Shown: positions 9,885-19,400 of the stretch, in pieces
Position numbering within the stretch: the stretch's first letter is position 1
Layout: every line of letters starts with the position of its first letter
DNA from: Lactococcus sp. S-13
Lineage (GTDB): Bacteria; Bacillota; Bacilli; Lactobacillales; Streptococcaceae
Length of the DNA: 64,000 bases
Direction: 5' to 3'
NCBI RefSeq assembly: GCF_004210295.1
Contig: NZ_SDAK01000001.1
Location: forward strand, 620,001 to 684,000
Translations under genes and position numbers: made by a program
The notes under the pieces: model-generated
What the model was told of the DNA's origin: nothing
The model's database searches: none
Seen by the model: only the letters and a program-made list of their open reading frames with translations

Positions 9885-9938
9885 ATGTTCAACTTACAAC
9901 ATTCATTTTACTTGTTGTTGAAGGAGGGCTCACACTAG
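9885..9938 (+). CDS. Short leader peptide upstream of permease
   Basis: A 17-residue reading frame, MFNLQHSFYLLLKEGSH, with AGAGG seven bases before its ATG. It ends at a TAG that lies inside the first hairpin arm of the leader. It holds three consecutive Leu codons plus Phe, Tyr and His. The placement suggests a translated attenuator peptide, although a chance reading frame cannot be excluded. Confidence 0.5.
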   Translation: MFNLQHSFYLLLKEGSH

Positions 9939-10015
9939 CATTTCGCTAAAAGTGTGAGTCCTCTTTGGCGTTGGTCATTTGGAGGACGAGAAGACGTCCT
10001 CGGACGTCTTTTTTT
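9927..10015 (+). promoter_or_regulatory. Transcription attenuator with alternative hairpins
   Basis: Five segments can pair in competition: GGCTCACAC (9927-9935) with GTGTGAGTCC (9952-9961); GTCCTC (9958-9963) with GAGGAC (9982-9987); GAGGACG (9982-9988) with CGTCCTC (9995-10001); and AAGACGTC (9991-9998) with GACGTCTT (10003-10010). The last stem is followed by a U-run and forms a terminator. Pairing logic fits ribosome-mediated attenuation: stalling early in the peptide leaves the first arm free and finally blocks the terminator. Confidence 0.6.
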
Positions 10016-10115
10016 AATGTTTTTTTTATGAGAAAATTGAAAGGAATAAAAATTACTAAGAAAACGATAAGTTTCAGCTAAAACAAAAGGTTTTATTATA
10101 AGAAAGGAATTATTT

Positions 10116-11444
10116 ATGGAACAAAATCAAGCATTAAAGAAAAGAATGACAGCACGTCATATCACCATGATTGCGTTGGGAGGCGCAATCGGCGCAGGTC
10201 TGTTTAAAGGGAGCGCCTCAGCAATCAATTTAGCCGGCCCTGCGGTCTTAATCTCTTATTTCATCGGAGGGATCGTCCTTTTCTTCGTTATGAAAAGTCT
10301 AGAAAAATTAGTACTCAAAACTGAAAATCCACACGGTTTATCAGGTTTGGTGCAACCTTATTTGGGCGCTCACGCTGCCGATTTTACCGACTGGGTCTAT
10401 TGGTCCATGTGGATGATTAATATCATCGCTGAAGCCGTCGCAGCTGCTAGCTTTTTGCAACTTTGGTTTGCTCAAGTACCCACTTGGATTTTTGTGTTAA
10501 TTATTGCACTTTTGACATCCGTTATCAATCTCTGCTCAGTCACTTTATTTGCAGAAACAGAGTATTGGCTATCATTTGCAAAGATTAGTGTCATTATCTT
10601 GCTTATTATCTTTGGAATTTTCCTCGTCGGGCAAATGATTTTCCAAACCAATCTGGCGCACGCATTTCACAATATGACAGGGGATGGCGGATTTGCACCC
10701 CACGGCATCAAAGGCGTAATGAACTCTCTTTTAATCGTCATCTACTCTTACGGCGGCTCTGAGTTAATCGCCATTACCGTGAGCGAAACAGAAAACCCTA
10801 AAAAAGCAATTCCCCGAGCAATCCGCGGGGTCATTGGTCGAATCGTTTCTTTCTATATCATTCCAATGTTTCTACTGCTTTTGATTTACAAATGGCAAAC
10901 TTTGGCAGCTTCAACAAGCAGCCCATTTGTCATGGTTTTCAACAAAATTCACTTGCCTTTTGCGGCTGATATTGTCAATTTTATTATTATCTTAGCCCTC
11001 TTTTCTTCAATCAACTCAGGGATTTATGCTTCTTCTCGACTTTTATTCTTCCGTTTGAAACAACGTCAAGGTAAAATCTCACAACGCATTGCCCAATTAA
11101 ACAAACACCAAGTTCCCCAACGCGCTGTCATTTTTTGCTCAGGAACCTTGTATATCGGTGTTGTACTCACTTACTTCTTGGGTGACCGTCTCTTTAATTA
11201 TCTGGCTGGTTCACTCTCTTACACTGTCCTTTTAATCTGGGCTTTAATCAGTGCTGCTGGTTTTCTTCTGGCTTATCGGCAAAAAATCTGGTCTGAACGC
11301 CTCGTCAGTGGAACTGCTCTCACCGCCCTCTTCCTAATTTTTATCGGTATTCTTTTGACTAATCCAATTGGGGTTACCATTTTCACAGCAATCTTGTATG
11401 CTCTGATTTATTTCTCATATCAGAAAAACAAAAAAGCACATTAA
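10116..11444 (+). CDS. Amino-acid permease, APC superfamily (AAT type)
   Basis: A 442-residue integral membrane transporter with about twelve hydrophobic segments. The signature GGAIGAGLFKGSASAINLAGPA near residue 25 is typical of the amino acid-polyamine-cation superfamily, AAT branch, which imports amino acids with protons. A second conserved piece, YSYGGSELIAITVSETENP, lies near residue 210. GAAAGGAA precedes the ATG. It is transcribed alone, from its own promoter through a structured leader, and ends at a strong terminator. The substrate is unknown; Leu, aromatic or His codons in the leader peptide hint at the regulated amino acid but do not prove it. Confidence 0.85.
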   Translation: MEQNQALKKRMTARHITMIALGGAIGAGLFKGSASAINLAGPAVLISYFIGGIVLFFVMKSLEKLVLKTENPHGLSGLVQPYLGAHAADFTDWVYWSMWMINIIAEAVAAASFLQLWFAQVPTWIFVLIIALLTSVINLCSVTLFAETEYWLSFAKISVIILLIIFGIFLVGQMIFQTNLAHAFHNMTGDGGFAPHGIKGVMNSLLIVIYSYGGSELIAITVSETENPKKAIPRAIRGVIGRIVSFYIIPMFLLLLIYKWQTLAASTSSPFVMVFNKIHLPFAADIVNFIIILALFSSINSGIYASSRLLFFRLKQRQGKISQRIAQLNKHQVPQRAVIFCSGTLYIGVVLTYFLGDRLFNYLAGSLSYTVLLIWALISAAGFLLAYRQKIWSERLVSGTALTALFLIFIGILLTNPIGVTIFTAILYALIYFSYQKNKKAH

Positions 11445-11447
11445 AAA

Positions 11448-11481
11448 AAACAAGTCTGATTCTTCTCAGACTTGTTTTTTT
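11448..11481 (+). terminator. Intrinsic terminator of the permease
   Basis: Arms AAACAAGTCTGA and TCAGACTTGTTT flank a six-base loop and a T-run follows. It is A-rich on the other side and may act in both directions. Confidence 0.85.
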
Positions 11482-11494
11482 AGTTGTTCATTTA

Positions 11495-11551
11495 CGTCAG
11501 CATTTTCTCTGTGCTGACGCGAGCGTTTTTATTTACGTCAGTATTTTCTCT
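11495..11551. repeat. 16-bp word, exact and near copy 41 bp apart, with an inverted arm
   Basis: CGTCAGCATTTTCTCT is exact at 11495-11510 and is followed by the inverted arm TGCTGACG, making a 25-bp hairpin element. A one-mismatch copy sits at 11536-11551, 41 bp on, touching the stop codon of the next gene. Confidence 0.8.
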
Positions 11552-12303
11552 CACTTTTTCTTTTCAAAATTGACCTGCACAAAATATCCTGCTAACCAAA
11601 TGGAAAAGAGAATCCCTAACATTCCCAACATCATTGCCGCAACTTGCGCCATCAGCAATTTAGAATTTAAAATATCAGCCCAGCGGTAGTTCAGACGCAC
11701 AAACCAAAGCAATAAGCCCACCGTTGCTCCCAAAACACCAAAAAATAGCGTGTTCACCGCTGTTCCCAAGATTTGTTGAGAAATGATTTGCCGCTGATTT
11801 TTAAACTGAGCAAGCGTCATCGCCTCATCTTGCTCCACTACCTCAGACAAGCTCGCCGTCAAAGCCATCGCTGACTCAGCAACCGCACCCAACATCGAAA
11901 TGACCATGACCACTATCGCCACGTTAGAAAAATTCATCCCAACCGTGAGCGAAAGATTTTCCAACTCATCAACATCCTCAGGTGCAAAACCTTGAAATTG
12001 CCCGATAGCCTGCACAAAGAAAGCTAAAAGTGTCAAAACAAGCACCACAATAATACTCGTTTTAAAAGCAATCAAGGTCACCTCACTCTCATCAGCAGAC
12101 ATAAAAATCGCAATCGCTAAAATAATCACCGAAAAAATAGGTAGCAATAAAAGCGCATTAAATCCCCAAGAAATCATCGTAATCAGCACAAAGATTGCAC
12201 CAAAGTTCAAAAACAAGCCGGTCAAATTGCGCAAGCCATCCTTTCGCGCCACCAAAAGCATCAAAACCACCAGAAACAAGAGCAAAAGCAATAAGGTATT
12301 CAT
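11551..12303 (-). CDS. YibE/F-like membrane protein, smaller subunit
   Basis: A 250-residue integral membrane protein with about seven hydrophobic segments. It shares the YibE/F look with its neighbour, including a conserved MLGAVAESAMALTASLSEV segment near residue 135. The family is a putative transporter of unknown substrate. Its start overlaps the end of the upstream subunit by four bases, so the two are translationally coupled and probably form a complex. GGAG lies eight bases before the ATG. Confidence 0.7.
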   Translation of the reverse strand: MNTLLLLLLFLVVLMLLVARKDGLRNLTGLFLNFGAIFVLITMISWGFNALLLLPIFSVIILAIAIFMSADESEVTLIAFKTSIIVVLVLTLLAFFVQAIGQFQGFAPEDVDELENLSLTVGMNFSNVAIVVMVISMLGAVAESAMALTASLSEVVEQDEAMTLAQFKNQRQIISQQILGTAVNTLFFGVLGATVGLLLWFVRLNYRWADILNSKLLMAQVAAMMLGMLGILFSIWLAGYFVQVNFEKKK

Positions 12304-13415
12304 AAAATCAGCTCCTTTTTATGTGAATGCTTCAATCCCCAACTCGTCACGAAAGCCGTAATTGGCACCGCAAGCACAATCCCAATCGCCGAAATCACCG
12401 TTTGCAAAAGCCCCAAATTTAACCCCACTGTCGCAATATAGCCCCAAGTATTTCCATTGCGTAGCAAAAGGAGCGTCATTGGCAGCGCCTCGGCCATAAA
12501 TATCATGAATAAAACATTGGTCAATGTTCCGATGATTTCTTGTCCGATCGAAATTCCTGATTTAAAATAATCCTTCTGTGTCATATTGATTTCATTGAGC
12601 ACATTTTGGCGCGCCAAACCAAATAGCCCCGCCACAATGTCGCCCGTTCCATCCATAATCGCCCCTAAGACCGAAATCATCGTTCCCACAAAGAAAAATT
12701 CAGATGGATTTTGCGTCACGTATTCCAAGTATTCAAAATGCACCCCGCGATTTCCCGTCCAATGTAAGACCAAGAATACCAGAACAAAAGTCAACAAAGT
12801 CGTTAAAGCCGTTGTCACAAAAGTATAAAACATTTGCCGCGTAAAGCCTAAAACAAACACAAGCGACGAAGCGGCAAACAAAGCCGCAAGCAGCCCAAAA
12901 AGCAACAATACAGGTGGATTAAAGGCAACATTAAAACCAATCACCAAAGCAAAATAAAGTAAATTAAGTGCCAATGACAAGAGCAAGAAAATCGAAGCTC
13001 GTAAACGTTGAAAACTCAACAAAAATCCAACAAATAAAACCAAAAGCGCCACAATCAAAGCATCTCTTTTTAGAGTCACAATTTGATAAACCCCTGATAC
13101 TTTTTTAAGAATAATCCGTTGACCCACACGATAAAGCTGTCCCGTAGTCTGCGACAAAGTCACCGTATTTTTCAAGCGCAATTGACTCTGACCATTGATT
13201 TTTCCATTGAGTAGCTTCACTGTCAAATTCTGTGTGATTTGCCGATCTTTATTTTGAAAATCATCGCTCACTTCTTGCGAACTTATCGTTTTTGCCACCG
13301 TGATTTTCCCCACAGGTGCTTGATATAAAAAGCTATCATGATTGACCAGAAAAAAGGCAACCACCGCAATAACGATTGGTAAAAGCATTTTTTTAAAGAT
13401 AAATTTTAAAGTCAT
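12300..13415 (-). CDS. YibE/F-like membrane protein, larger subunit
   Basis: A 371-residue protein with one N-terminal membrane span, an extracytoplasmic stretch of about 90 residues (about 30-120), and then seven or eight spans. The segment SVLGAIMDGTGDIVAGL near residue 245 is typical of YibE/F proteins. AAGGA precedes the ATG. It is the first gene of a two-gene unit with the smaller subunit. Export or import of a solute is an inference from membrane topology only. Confidence 0.7.
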   Translation of the reverse strand: MTLKFIFKKMLLPIVIAVVAFFLVNHDSFLYQAPVGKITVAKTISSQEVSDDFQNKDRQITQNLTVKLLNGKINGQSQLRLKNTVTLSQTTGQLYRVGQRIILKKVSGVYQIVTLKRDALIVALLVLFVGFLLSFQRLRASIFLLLSLALNLLYFALVIGFNVAFNPPVLLLFGLLAALFAASSLVFVLGFTRQMFYTFVTTALTTLLTFVLVFLVLHWTGNRGVHFEYLEYVTQNPSEFFFVGTMISVLGAIMDGTGDIVAGLFGLARQNVLNEINMTQKDYFKSGISIGQEIIGTLTNVLFMIFMAEALPMTLLLLRNGNTWGYIATVGLNLGLLQTVISAIGIVLAVPITAFVTSWGLKHSHKKELIL

Positions 13416-13440
13416 AAGTTTTCCTTAGTATAAGCCAAAA

Positions 13441-13470
13441 ATAAAAGACGACAAAACTGTCGTCTTTTTT
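13441..13470 (-). terminator. Intrinsic terminator between the EbsA-like gene and the YibE/F pair
   Basis: Arms AAAAGACGACA and TGTCGTCTTTT with a five-base loop lie directly after the EbsA-like stop codon, followed on the minus strand by U-rich sequence. Confidence 0.75.
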
Positions 13471-13879
13471 AGACTTTTGCTTCAACCCCTTCTTGACGCT
13501 CAGTGGTTGCATCATTCAAACCCGCTAAAACACGTTTGGAATTTCCAAAGGTCAAAAATTGATAACGTTTCCCAGCATAACTAAATTCAAATCCCGATTT
13601 GGTCGTTCTCACCGCCGTGATATATTTCAAATCAATACTTTTCATTTTCACCCGTGGAAAAGTTGTGAAATGTAGCTGCCCATCAGCAATGAAAAATCGA
13701 TGAGGCCAAATCAAAACCACAAAGGCCAAATATGAAAGAATAGCTAAACTCGTCAAAAACCAGTTCCCTTGCTTATCCAACTCATAAAAAATGATTCGCT
13801 CAAAGCTTAAAATAATAATTGACCAGAGCCAAGCCAAGCGATGATTGAGTGAAACTGGAAGAAAATATCCTGTTTTCAT
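13469..13879 (-). CDS. EbsA-like small membrane protein
   Basis: A 136-residue protein with two hydrophobic segments in the first 60 residues followed by a cytoplasmic beta-rich tail (GFEFSYAGKRYQFLTFGNSKRVL). Size and layout fit the EbsA family of lactic acid bacteria, a conserved family of uncertain role linked in some species to pili or the cell surface. AGAGGAA precedes the ATG. It is flanked by ltaS upstream and by a terminator. Confidence 0.55.
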   Translation of the reverse strand: MKTGYFLPVSLNHRLAWLWSIIILSFERIIFYELDKQGNWFLTSLAILSYLAFVVLIWPHRFFIADGQLHFTTFPRVKMKSIDLKYITAVRTTKSGFEFSYAGKRYQFLTFGNSKRVLAGLNDATTERQEGVEAKV

Positions 13880-13910
13880 TGATTCCTCTCTTACATATAA
13901 TTTTAATGAT

Positions 13911-13958
13911 AGACAAGCTAAGCCAGTACTTCTAGCGCTTGCTTAGCTTTGACCGTCT
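13911..13958 (-). terminator. Hairpin downstream of ltaS
   Basis: Arms AGACAAGCTAAGC (13911-13923) and GCTTAGCTT plus GTCT (13941-13958) can form a long stem. The U-tract on the minus strand is poor, so termination may be weak. Confidence 0.5.
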
Positions 13959-14003
13959 ATTTTTTAGTACCTACAAATAACACGCAAGTTTTAGTAATTT
14001 ATG

Positions 14004-16142
14004 TTATTTTTTAAGCTTATCCTGACCTTTTTGAACTTGAGGAATATCTGTCGTATAGTCTGACAAACTGCTTGTTCCCTGATTTTGACTGATCAGACTC
14101 GTTGATCTTGCGGCCAAATCTTTGTTCTCTTTTGCAAGGCGTTTCTCAGTTGCTTTTTCTGTGTAATTATAATCTTTTGCATTGACTGGTTTGAAGCCAT
14201 CAGGCGTGTAGAATCTCAATAAGTTTTGATTATTAAGCGTATCCGAAGCTTTAAGTAACTGAGCCACTTTTTCTTTTGTTGCCTTGACATAGGCTTCTTG
14301 TTCAGGAGTTAATTTCTCAATTGCTAGGCCTGTCTGTGTGTCGTAATAGTAACGGCTATTCAAACTTGGCAAAGTAATCGTTGGCGTCACAAACCCACCA
14401 TTGCGCAGCGCCACATAATCTTGACGCCCAGAAGCAAACATATCTTGTCCAAACTGCACATATTTTTTAGAATCAATTCCTAACAAATGCTCAAGCGTTG
14501 GCATCACATCCACTTGCCCAACATAAGTGTCAATGATATGACCATCAGTATGTCCAGGAATATCAACCATAAATGGTGTCCGTTGCAACATCGTATTATC
14601 GAAACTATTAAAATCATCGGCAGTATAACCAATATAAGGAGCCAAGGCTTTCAAGTCAGAGCCAGAAACACCATAGTGGTCACCATACAAGACGATAATT
14701 GACTTCTCATAAAGTCCAGATTTTTTCAAATAAGCAAAGAATTGTTCCACTGCTTGATCCAGATAATGAGCCGTTTCAAAGTAACCGTCCACCAATTTAT
14801 TTCCTGAATCTACCGTTGCAAAGTTAGGATCTTTGTCTTCTTCATCCATCGTATAAGTCAAATGGTTGGTTACCGTCAGATATTTCATATAGAACGGTTG
14901 TTGCATTTGCTCAAGGAGCGGCACAGAATCACGGAAAAGTAATTTATCTTTGATTCCCCAAGGACTCATATTTGAAGCAGAACTATCAAAGAAAGATTGG
15001 TCAAAGAAATTTTGATAACCCATCTGTTTGTAAGTATTCAGACGATTGTAGAAAGCACCAACATTCCCGTGAACCACGGCTGAGCTGTAACCTTCTGTTT
15101 GATTCAAAATAGCTGGCATGGCTTGGAAAGTTTGCGTCGAGCCATATTTTGCAAAAAGTGAACCAGCTGGGAGACCGAAAGTTGAATTTTCTAACAAGTT
15201 TTCCGCATCAGATGTTTTACCTTGCCCGACTTGGTTGAAGAAATTGCTGAATGAATAAACTGAATTGGAGTGATAAAGAGAGTTCAAGAACGGTGTCACC
15301 ACGTGTTCTTTGCCATCTGTTCCTTTGATTGACAAATCAATCAAATCTTGTTGGAAGGATTCCAAGTGAATCTCGATAACATTGCGGTTTTTAGCAATAC
15401 CAAACATCTTCGCATTTGGTGCGAGATAACGATTGTCCGCAATGTATTTCTGGATTTCTTCTAAATTATCTTTGCTGGCATCTTTACGCTGTGAATTAGC
15501 AAGATGAGTGTAATAACCGTCTGTCAACATCCACGGACCTAAGCCCAAATAACGGACAATGTAAGTTTTATCTGATTGCGCACGACGCAAAATCAATTGA
15601 TTTTTGTTAAAGTCACCAAACCAGAAGTTCAAACCAAAAAGTGCAAGACCCATTGAAACGAAGGTAAAAGCTCTTTTAGCTCCTACTGGTCGTTGATCAA
15701 ATTTGATTTTTTTAGCAACAATCAAGACAATAATCACAATAAGATCAATCCAGTAAATCCAGTCCATTAAATGAACAGGTACCGAGCCAAAATCAAAACC
15801 GTGTTGGAACATTCCAGCTCCACCGGTCATGGTATCAATCGTGATAAAGTCAGTAAATTCGCGATAATAGAGAACATTGAGGTAAAGCAAGAAAGTAGCA
15901 GCAATACTCAAAACTAAGGTCGCTAAATAGAAAAGCGAAGTTCTTCTAATAAATAAAAGAATTGCAAAACAAGTTGCTGTAAAACCAATAGGATTGATAA
16001 ACATCAACAAAAATTCTGCTGGACCAACGCCACGGAGATTAAATACTCCAAAATAGGCTACCATTGATTTCGCCCAGACAAAGAATACAATAATACTAAG
16101 CAAACCAACACGAGTGTTGAAAGCAGATCGTAATTTTTTCAA
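14004..16142 (-). CDS. ltaS: Lipoteichoic acid synthase
   Basis: Polymerises glycerol phosphate from phosphatidylglycerol onto the glycolipid anchor of lipoteichoic acid at the outer face of the membrane. It has five N-terminal membrane spans (about 1-200) and then an extracellular sulfatase-type domain. The catalytic threonine sits in GQGKTSDAE near residue 308, and a conserved YGDHYGVSG near residue 485 belongs to the metal site. I prefer the TTG at 16142 because GAGG lies eight bases upstream; a longer TTG start at 16178 has no ribosome site. The C-terminus has a long charged tail. Single gene with its own promoter. Confidence 0.93.
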   Translation of the reverse strand: MKKLRSAFNTRVGLLSIIVFFVWAKSMVAYFGVFNLRGVGPAEFLLMFINPIGFTATCFAILLFIRRTSLFYLATLVLSIAATFLLYLNVLYYREFTDFITIDTMTGGAGMFQHGFDFGSVPVHLMDWIYWIDLIVIIVLIVAKKIKFDQRPVGAKRAFTFVSMGLALFGLNFWFGDFNKNQLILRRAQSDKTYIVRYLGLGPWMLTDGYYTHLANSQRKDASKDNLEEIQKYIADNRYLAPNAKMFGIAKNRNVIEIHLESFQQDLIDLSIKGTDGKEHVVTPFLNSLYHSNSVYSFSNFFNQVGQGKTSDAENLLENSTFGLPAGSLFAKYGSTQTFQAMPAILNQTEGYSSAVVHGNVGAFYNRLNTYKQMGYQNFFDQSFFDSSASNMSPWGIKDKLLFRDSVPLLEQMQQPFYMKYLTVTNHLTYTMDEEDKDPNFATVDSGNKLVDGYFETAHYLDQAVEQFFAYLKKSGLYEKSIIVLYGDHYGVSGSDLKALAPYIGYTADDFNSFDNTMLQRTPFMVDIPGHTDGHIIDTYVGQVDVMPTLEHLLGIDSKKYVQFGQDMFASGRQDYVALRNGGFVTPTITLPSLNSRYYYDTQTGLAIEKLTPEQEAYVKATKEKVAQLLKASDTLNNQNLLRFYTPDGFKPVNAKDYNYTEKATEKRLAKENKDLAARSTSLISQNQGTSSLSDYTTDIPQVQKGQDKLKK

Positions 16143-16312
16143 TTTTTTAACCTCAAAAATATAGTCGCCTTTGTTCAAAAAAGTAAAGCTCTTTTAAACA
16201 AAAACTGCATTCAGTGCATCAGTACAGTCGGTACTAATGGAGGCGCAAAAGCGCCTAATTTAATTTTTCATGTCCTAATGAACTGGAGTTTAATCACGTT
16301 TAGATTGCTTAA

Positions 16313-16341
16313 ATTATACGATATTTCAGTAATTAAGGCAA
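16313..16341 (-). promoter_or_regulatory. ltaS promoter
   Basis: The minus strand has TTGCCT (16336-16341), a 17-bp spacer and TATAAT (16313-16318). The leader of about 160 bases contains a short GGCGC/GCGCC hairpin near 16245. Confidence 0.75.
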
Positions 16342-16425
16342 CTAATTTACCGGTTGCCTTTTAGGCCTCTGCCCGCAAAAACTCAGGTTTCAGTATAACA
16401 TATGTATTTTAAAACTATCTTAAAG

Positions 16426-19400
16426 TTACTTTTTATCCTGATCAAGTTTGACAGAAATAATTTTGGAAATTCCCGCATCCGCCATCGTTACACCATACAT
16501 GGCACCAGCTGCTGCCATTGTTCCTCGACGATGTGTGACCACAATGAATTGATTACTGTTATCAAAGTGATTCATATAATCACCAAAACGTTTGACGTTG
16601 GCTTCGTCAAGGGCAGCTTCCACTTCATCAAGCACGACAAAAGGAACTGTTCGCACGCGTAAAATTGCAAAAATCAAAGCTAATGCGGTCAAGGCTTTTT
16701 CGCCTCCCGACATCAGGTTTAGGCTGGACAATTTTTTTCCAGGTGGCTGAACTTTGATTTCGACGCCTGCTTCTAAAAGATTTGTTGAGGTCAGTTCCAA
16801 ATCGGCTTGACCGCCAGTGAACATTTGAGAAAAAGTGGTTTTAAAGCTTTCACGAATAGCTTCAAAACTAGCTTTGAATCGAATCGCAACTTCTTCATTC
16901 ATGTCTTCAATGGTGCTTAAAAGGAGTGCTTTGGCTTCCAACAAGTCTTCTTTTTGACCTGACAAGAAAAGGAAGCGTTCGTTGACTTCATCGTATTGAA
17001 CAATGGCATCCAGATTGATTGGGCCAAGCGCTCGAATTTGTCGTTCCAAATTTTTGAGTTTTTGTTCACCGCTCGCCAAATCTTCGAGGTCTTCTGCCTT
17101 TTCTTGGGCAGCTTTGAAGCTTATCTGATGTTCACTGTTGAGTTGTTCTTGCAAGTTTATCAACTCTTGTTCAAGCTGTTCGATTTGCAGTTCATAACGT
17201 GTTTTTTGAGTGTTGAGTTCTTGATTTTTTTGGATAAAGTCTTGGTTGTGTTGCTCCCAATCTTCCAATTGTGCGCTCAGATCTTCGCGCTCAAATTTCA
17301 AACTGACCATGCGCACATTGATTTGACTGAGTCGCTCTTCCACATCAACCAACTGGGTGGCAAATTCGTTGCGCTCATTTTCATCAAAAGTAATGGGATT
17401 CAAAAGCGCATTCAGTTGCTCTTTTTCTGTTTTTAATCCTGCCAGATCAGCTAACAAACGCTTTTCATCGGCTTTGTTGAATTTTAATTCGCTAAGAATT
17501 TCTGATTGGCGTAATTGTTTGCTGGTATAGGCTTGATTTTTTTCGCTTTGCAGATTTTTGTAGGCTTGCGCATTGACCTTGACTTCTTCGAGTTCTTGCT
17601 CAATGGCTAATTTGCGTTTGGCAATTTGATCAAGCTTTTGTGTTTTACTTTCATTTTGCTTCGTCAATGCCAACAGGTGGCTTGCTGCATCTTGGCTCAC
17701 GGTCAAATCTGTCAGTTTTTCTAATGCTGCTTTTTGTTCACTGAGTTGTTCGATTTTTAAAGCAAGTGACTGTTCGGCAAAGCGTTTTTCTTCACCTTGT
17801 GTTTTTAAGCTTGCAATGTTTTCAAGTAAGTCATTTCGCGCACTTTGTGCTTTTTGCACGGCTTTTTCAGCAGTTTTTAACTGATTTTCTGCTGTCAAAA
17901 TTTGTTTTTCGAGGGCATCGATTTCGCTAGAAGTAAATGTAGTCGAATTTCGTTTACCAGCACCACCTGCATAAGAACCGCCTGGGTTAATTTGTGTCCC
18001 GTCCAAGGTCACAATGCGAACAGAATAGTTCATCGCACGCGCAATCGCAGTCGCATTTTCAGCCGTATCAACAATTACCGTTGTTCCCAATAGTGAACTG
18101 AGTGCTTTTTTTAGACGAGGTTCAAAATTAACTAAATTGATGGCCAAATCAATGAAGCCTGTCATTTGTTGAATTCGAGCTAAGCCACTAAATTCTCGTG
18201 CTTTGATTGTGGTCAAAGGCAAAAAAGTTGCCCGACCTAAGCGTTTTTCGCGCAAGAAAGCAATGGCTCTTTTGGCCGCATTTTCGTCTTCGGTAATAAT
18301 ATTTTGACTTCCGCCGCCGAGAGCAATGTCAATCGCTGTCGTGTACTGATGATCAAATGTCAGCAAATCGGCAACTACACCGATAATTCCACCAATTTGG
18401 CTTGCTGACTGCATCACCGCTCGCACCCCAGCAAAGAGATTACTATGACTCTCACGAATGTTCTGTAAAGAAGTCAATTTAGCTTTGAACTGATTTAAAT
18501 CTTGCAAGCGATCGTACATCTCATCTTGCGCCATACGTTCTTGGGTGGCTTGGGCTTTTTCGGCTTGTCCTTTGGACTCAAAATCAGCTAGAAGTTCTGC
18601 AATTTCCGCTTTGATCAGACTCATTTGTTCTTTGGCCTGTGCTAATTCTGTGCTGATTTTTTCAAATTTGGTCAAATTTTCGCGGGCGGATTCGTCCTGC
18701 TCTGATTGCTGACGCGACAAAGTGCTGATTTCAGCTTTGTTTCGGACAATCTCGTTGGATAATTCGGCTTCTTCTTCAACCAACCGGACAAATTCGTCAC
18801 GTAAGCGTTCCATCAGTGTTTCTGGAGATTCTGAGAGCGCAGATAAATCTTTTGACAATTCCGTCAGTGATTTCTCTAGCTCTACTTTTTCCGTCAGTAA
18901 TTTCTCTGACTTATTTTGCACTTCCGTCAGCATTTTTTCGCTTTCGCTCAACTTGTCAGTCAAAGTTTGCAGGCGTTCCTGACGTTCATGGGCTGATTTT
19001 TGTGACGAATCTTTTTGAACATCAAAAAGCTCGATTTTCCGTGTCAAATCAGCTTTTAAGTTTGAAAAATGAAGTTGGTCTGCTTGTAACTTTTCTTGTT
19101 CAAGCTCGACTTTTTGACGTTTTGCTCGCAAAAGCGCCATTTCTTCATCGTAAGTTTTTTTGCGCGCAGACAGACCTGCTAAGTCTGTCAAAACTGCTGA
19201 CAAATCAGTTTGTCTTTGCTCGTAAGTTGTTTTCTTGGCTTTCAATTGACCAACTAAAACAGCCAACGAAAGCTCTGTACGCTCCGCTTCTAGCTCTTGA
19301 AAACGCAGTGCCACATTGCGTTGCGCTTGCAAAGGAACCAACTGTCCGTTCAACTCATAGATGATGTCTTCAAGGCGATCCAAATTATCTTGGGTTGCTG

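Noticed and set aside
9862-10015. Known riboswitch (preQ1-I, lysine, SAM) or T-box in front of the amino-acid permease
   Set aside because: I find no T-box AGGGTGGNACCGCG and no conserved core of these classes; alternative hairpins with a leader peptide explain the region better.
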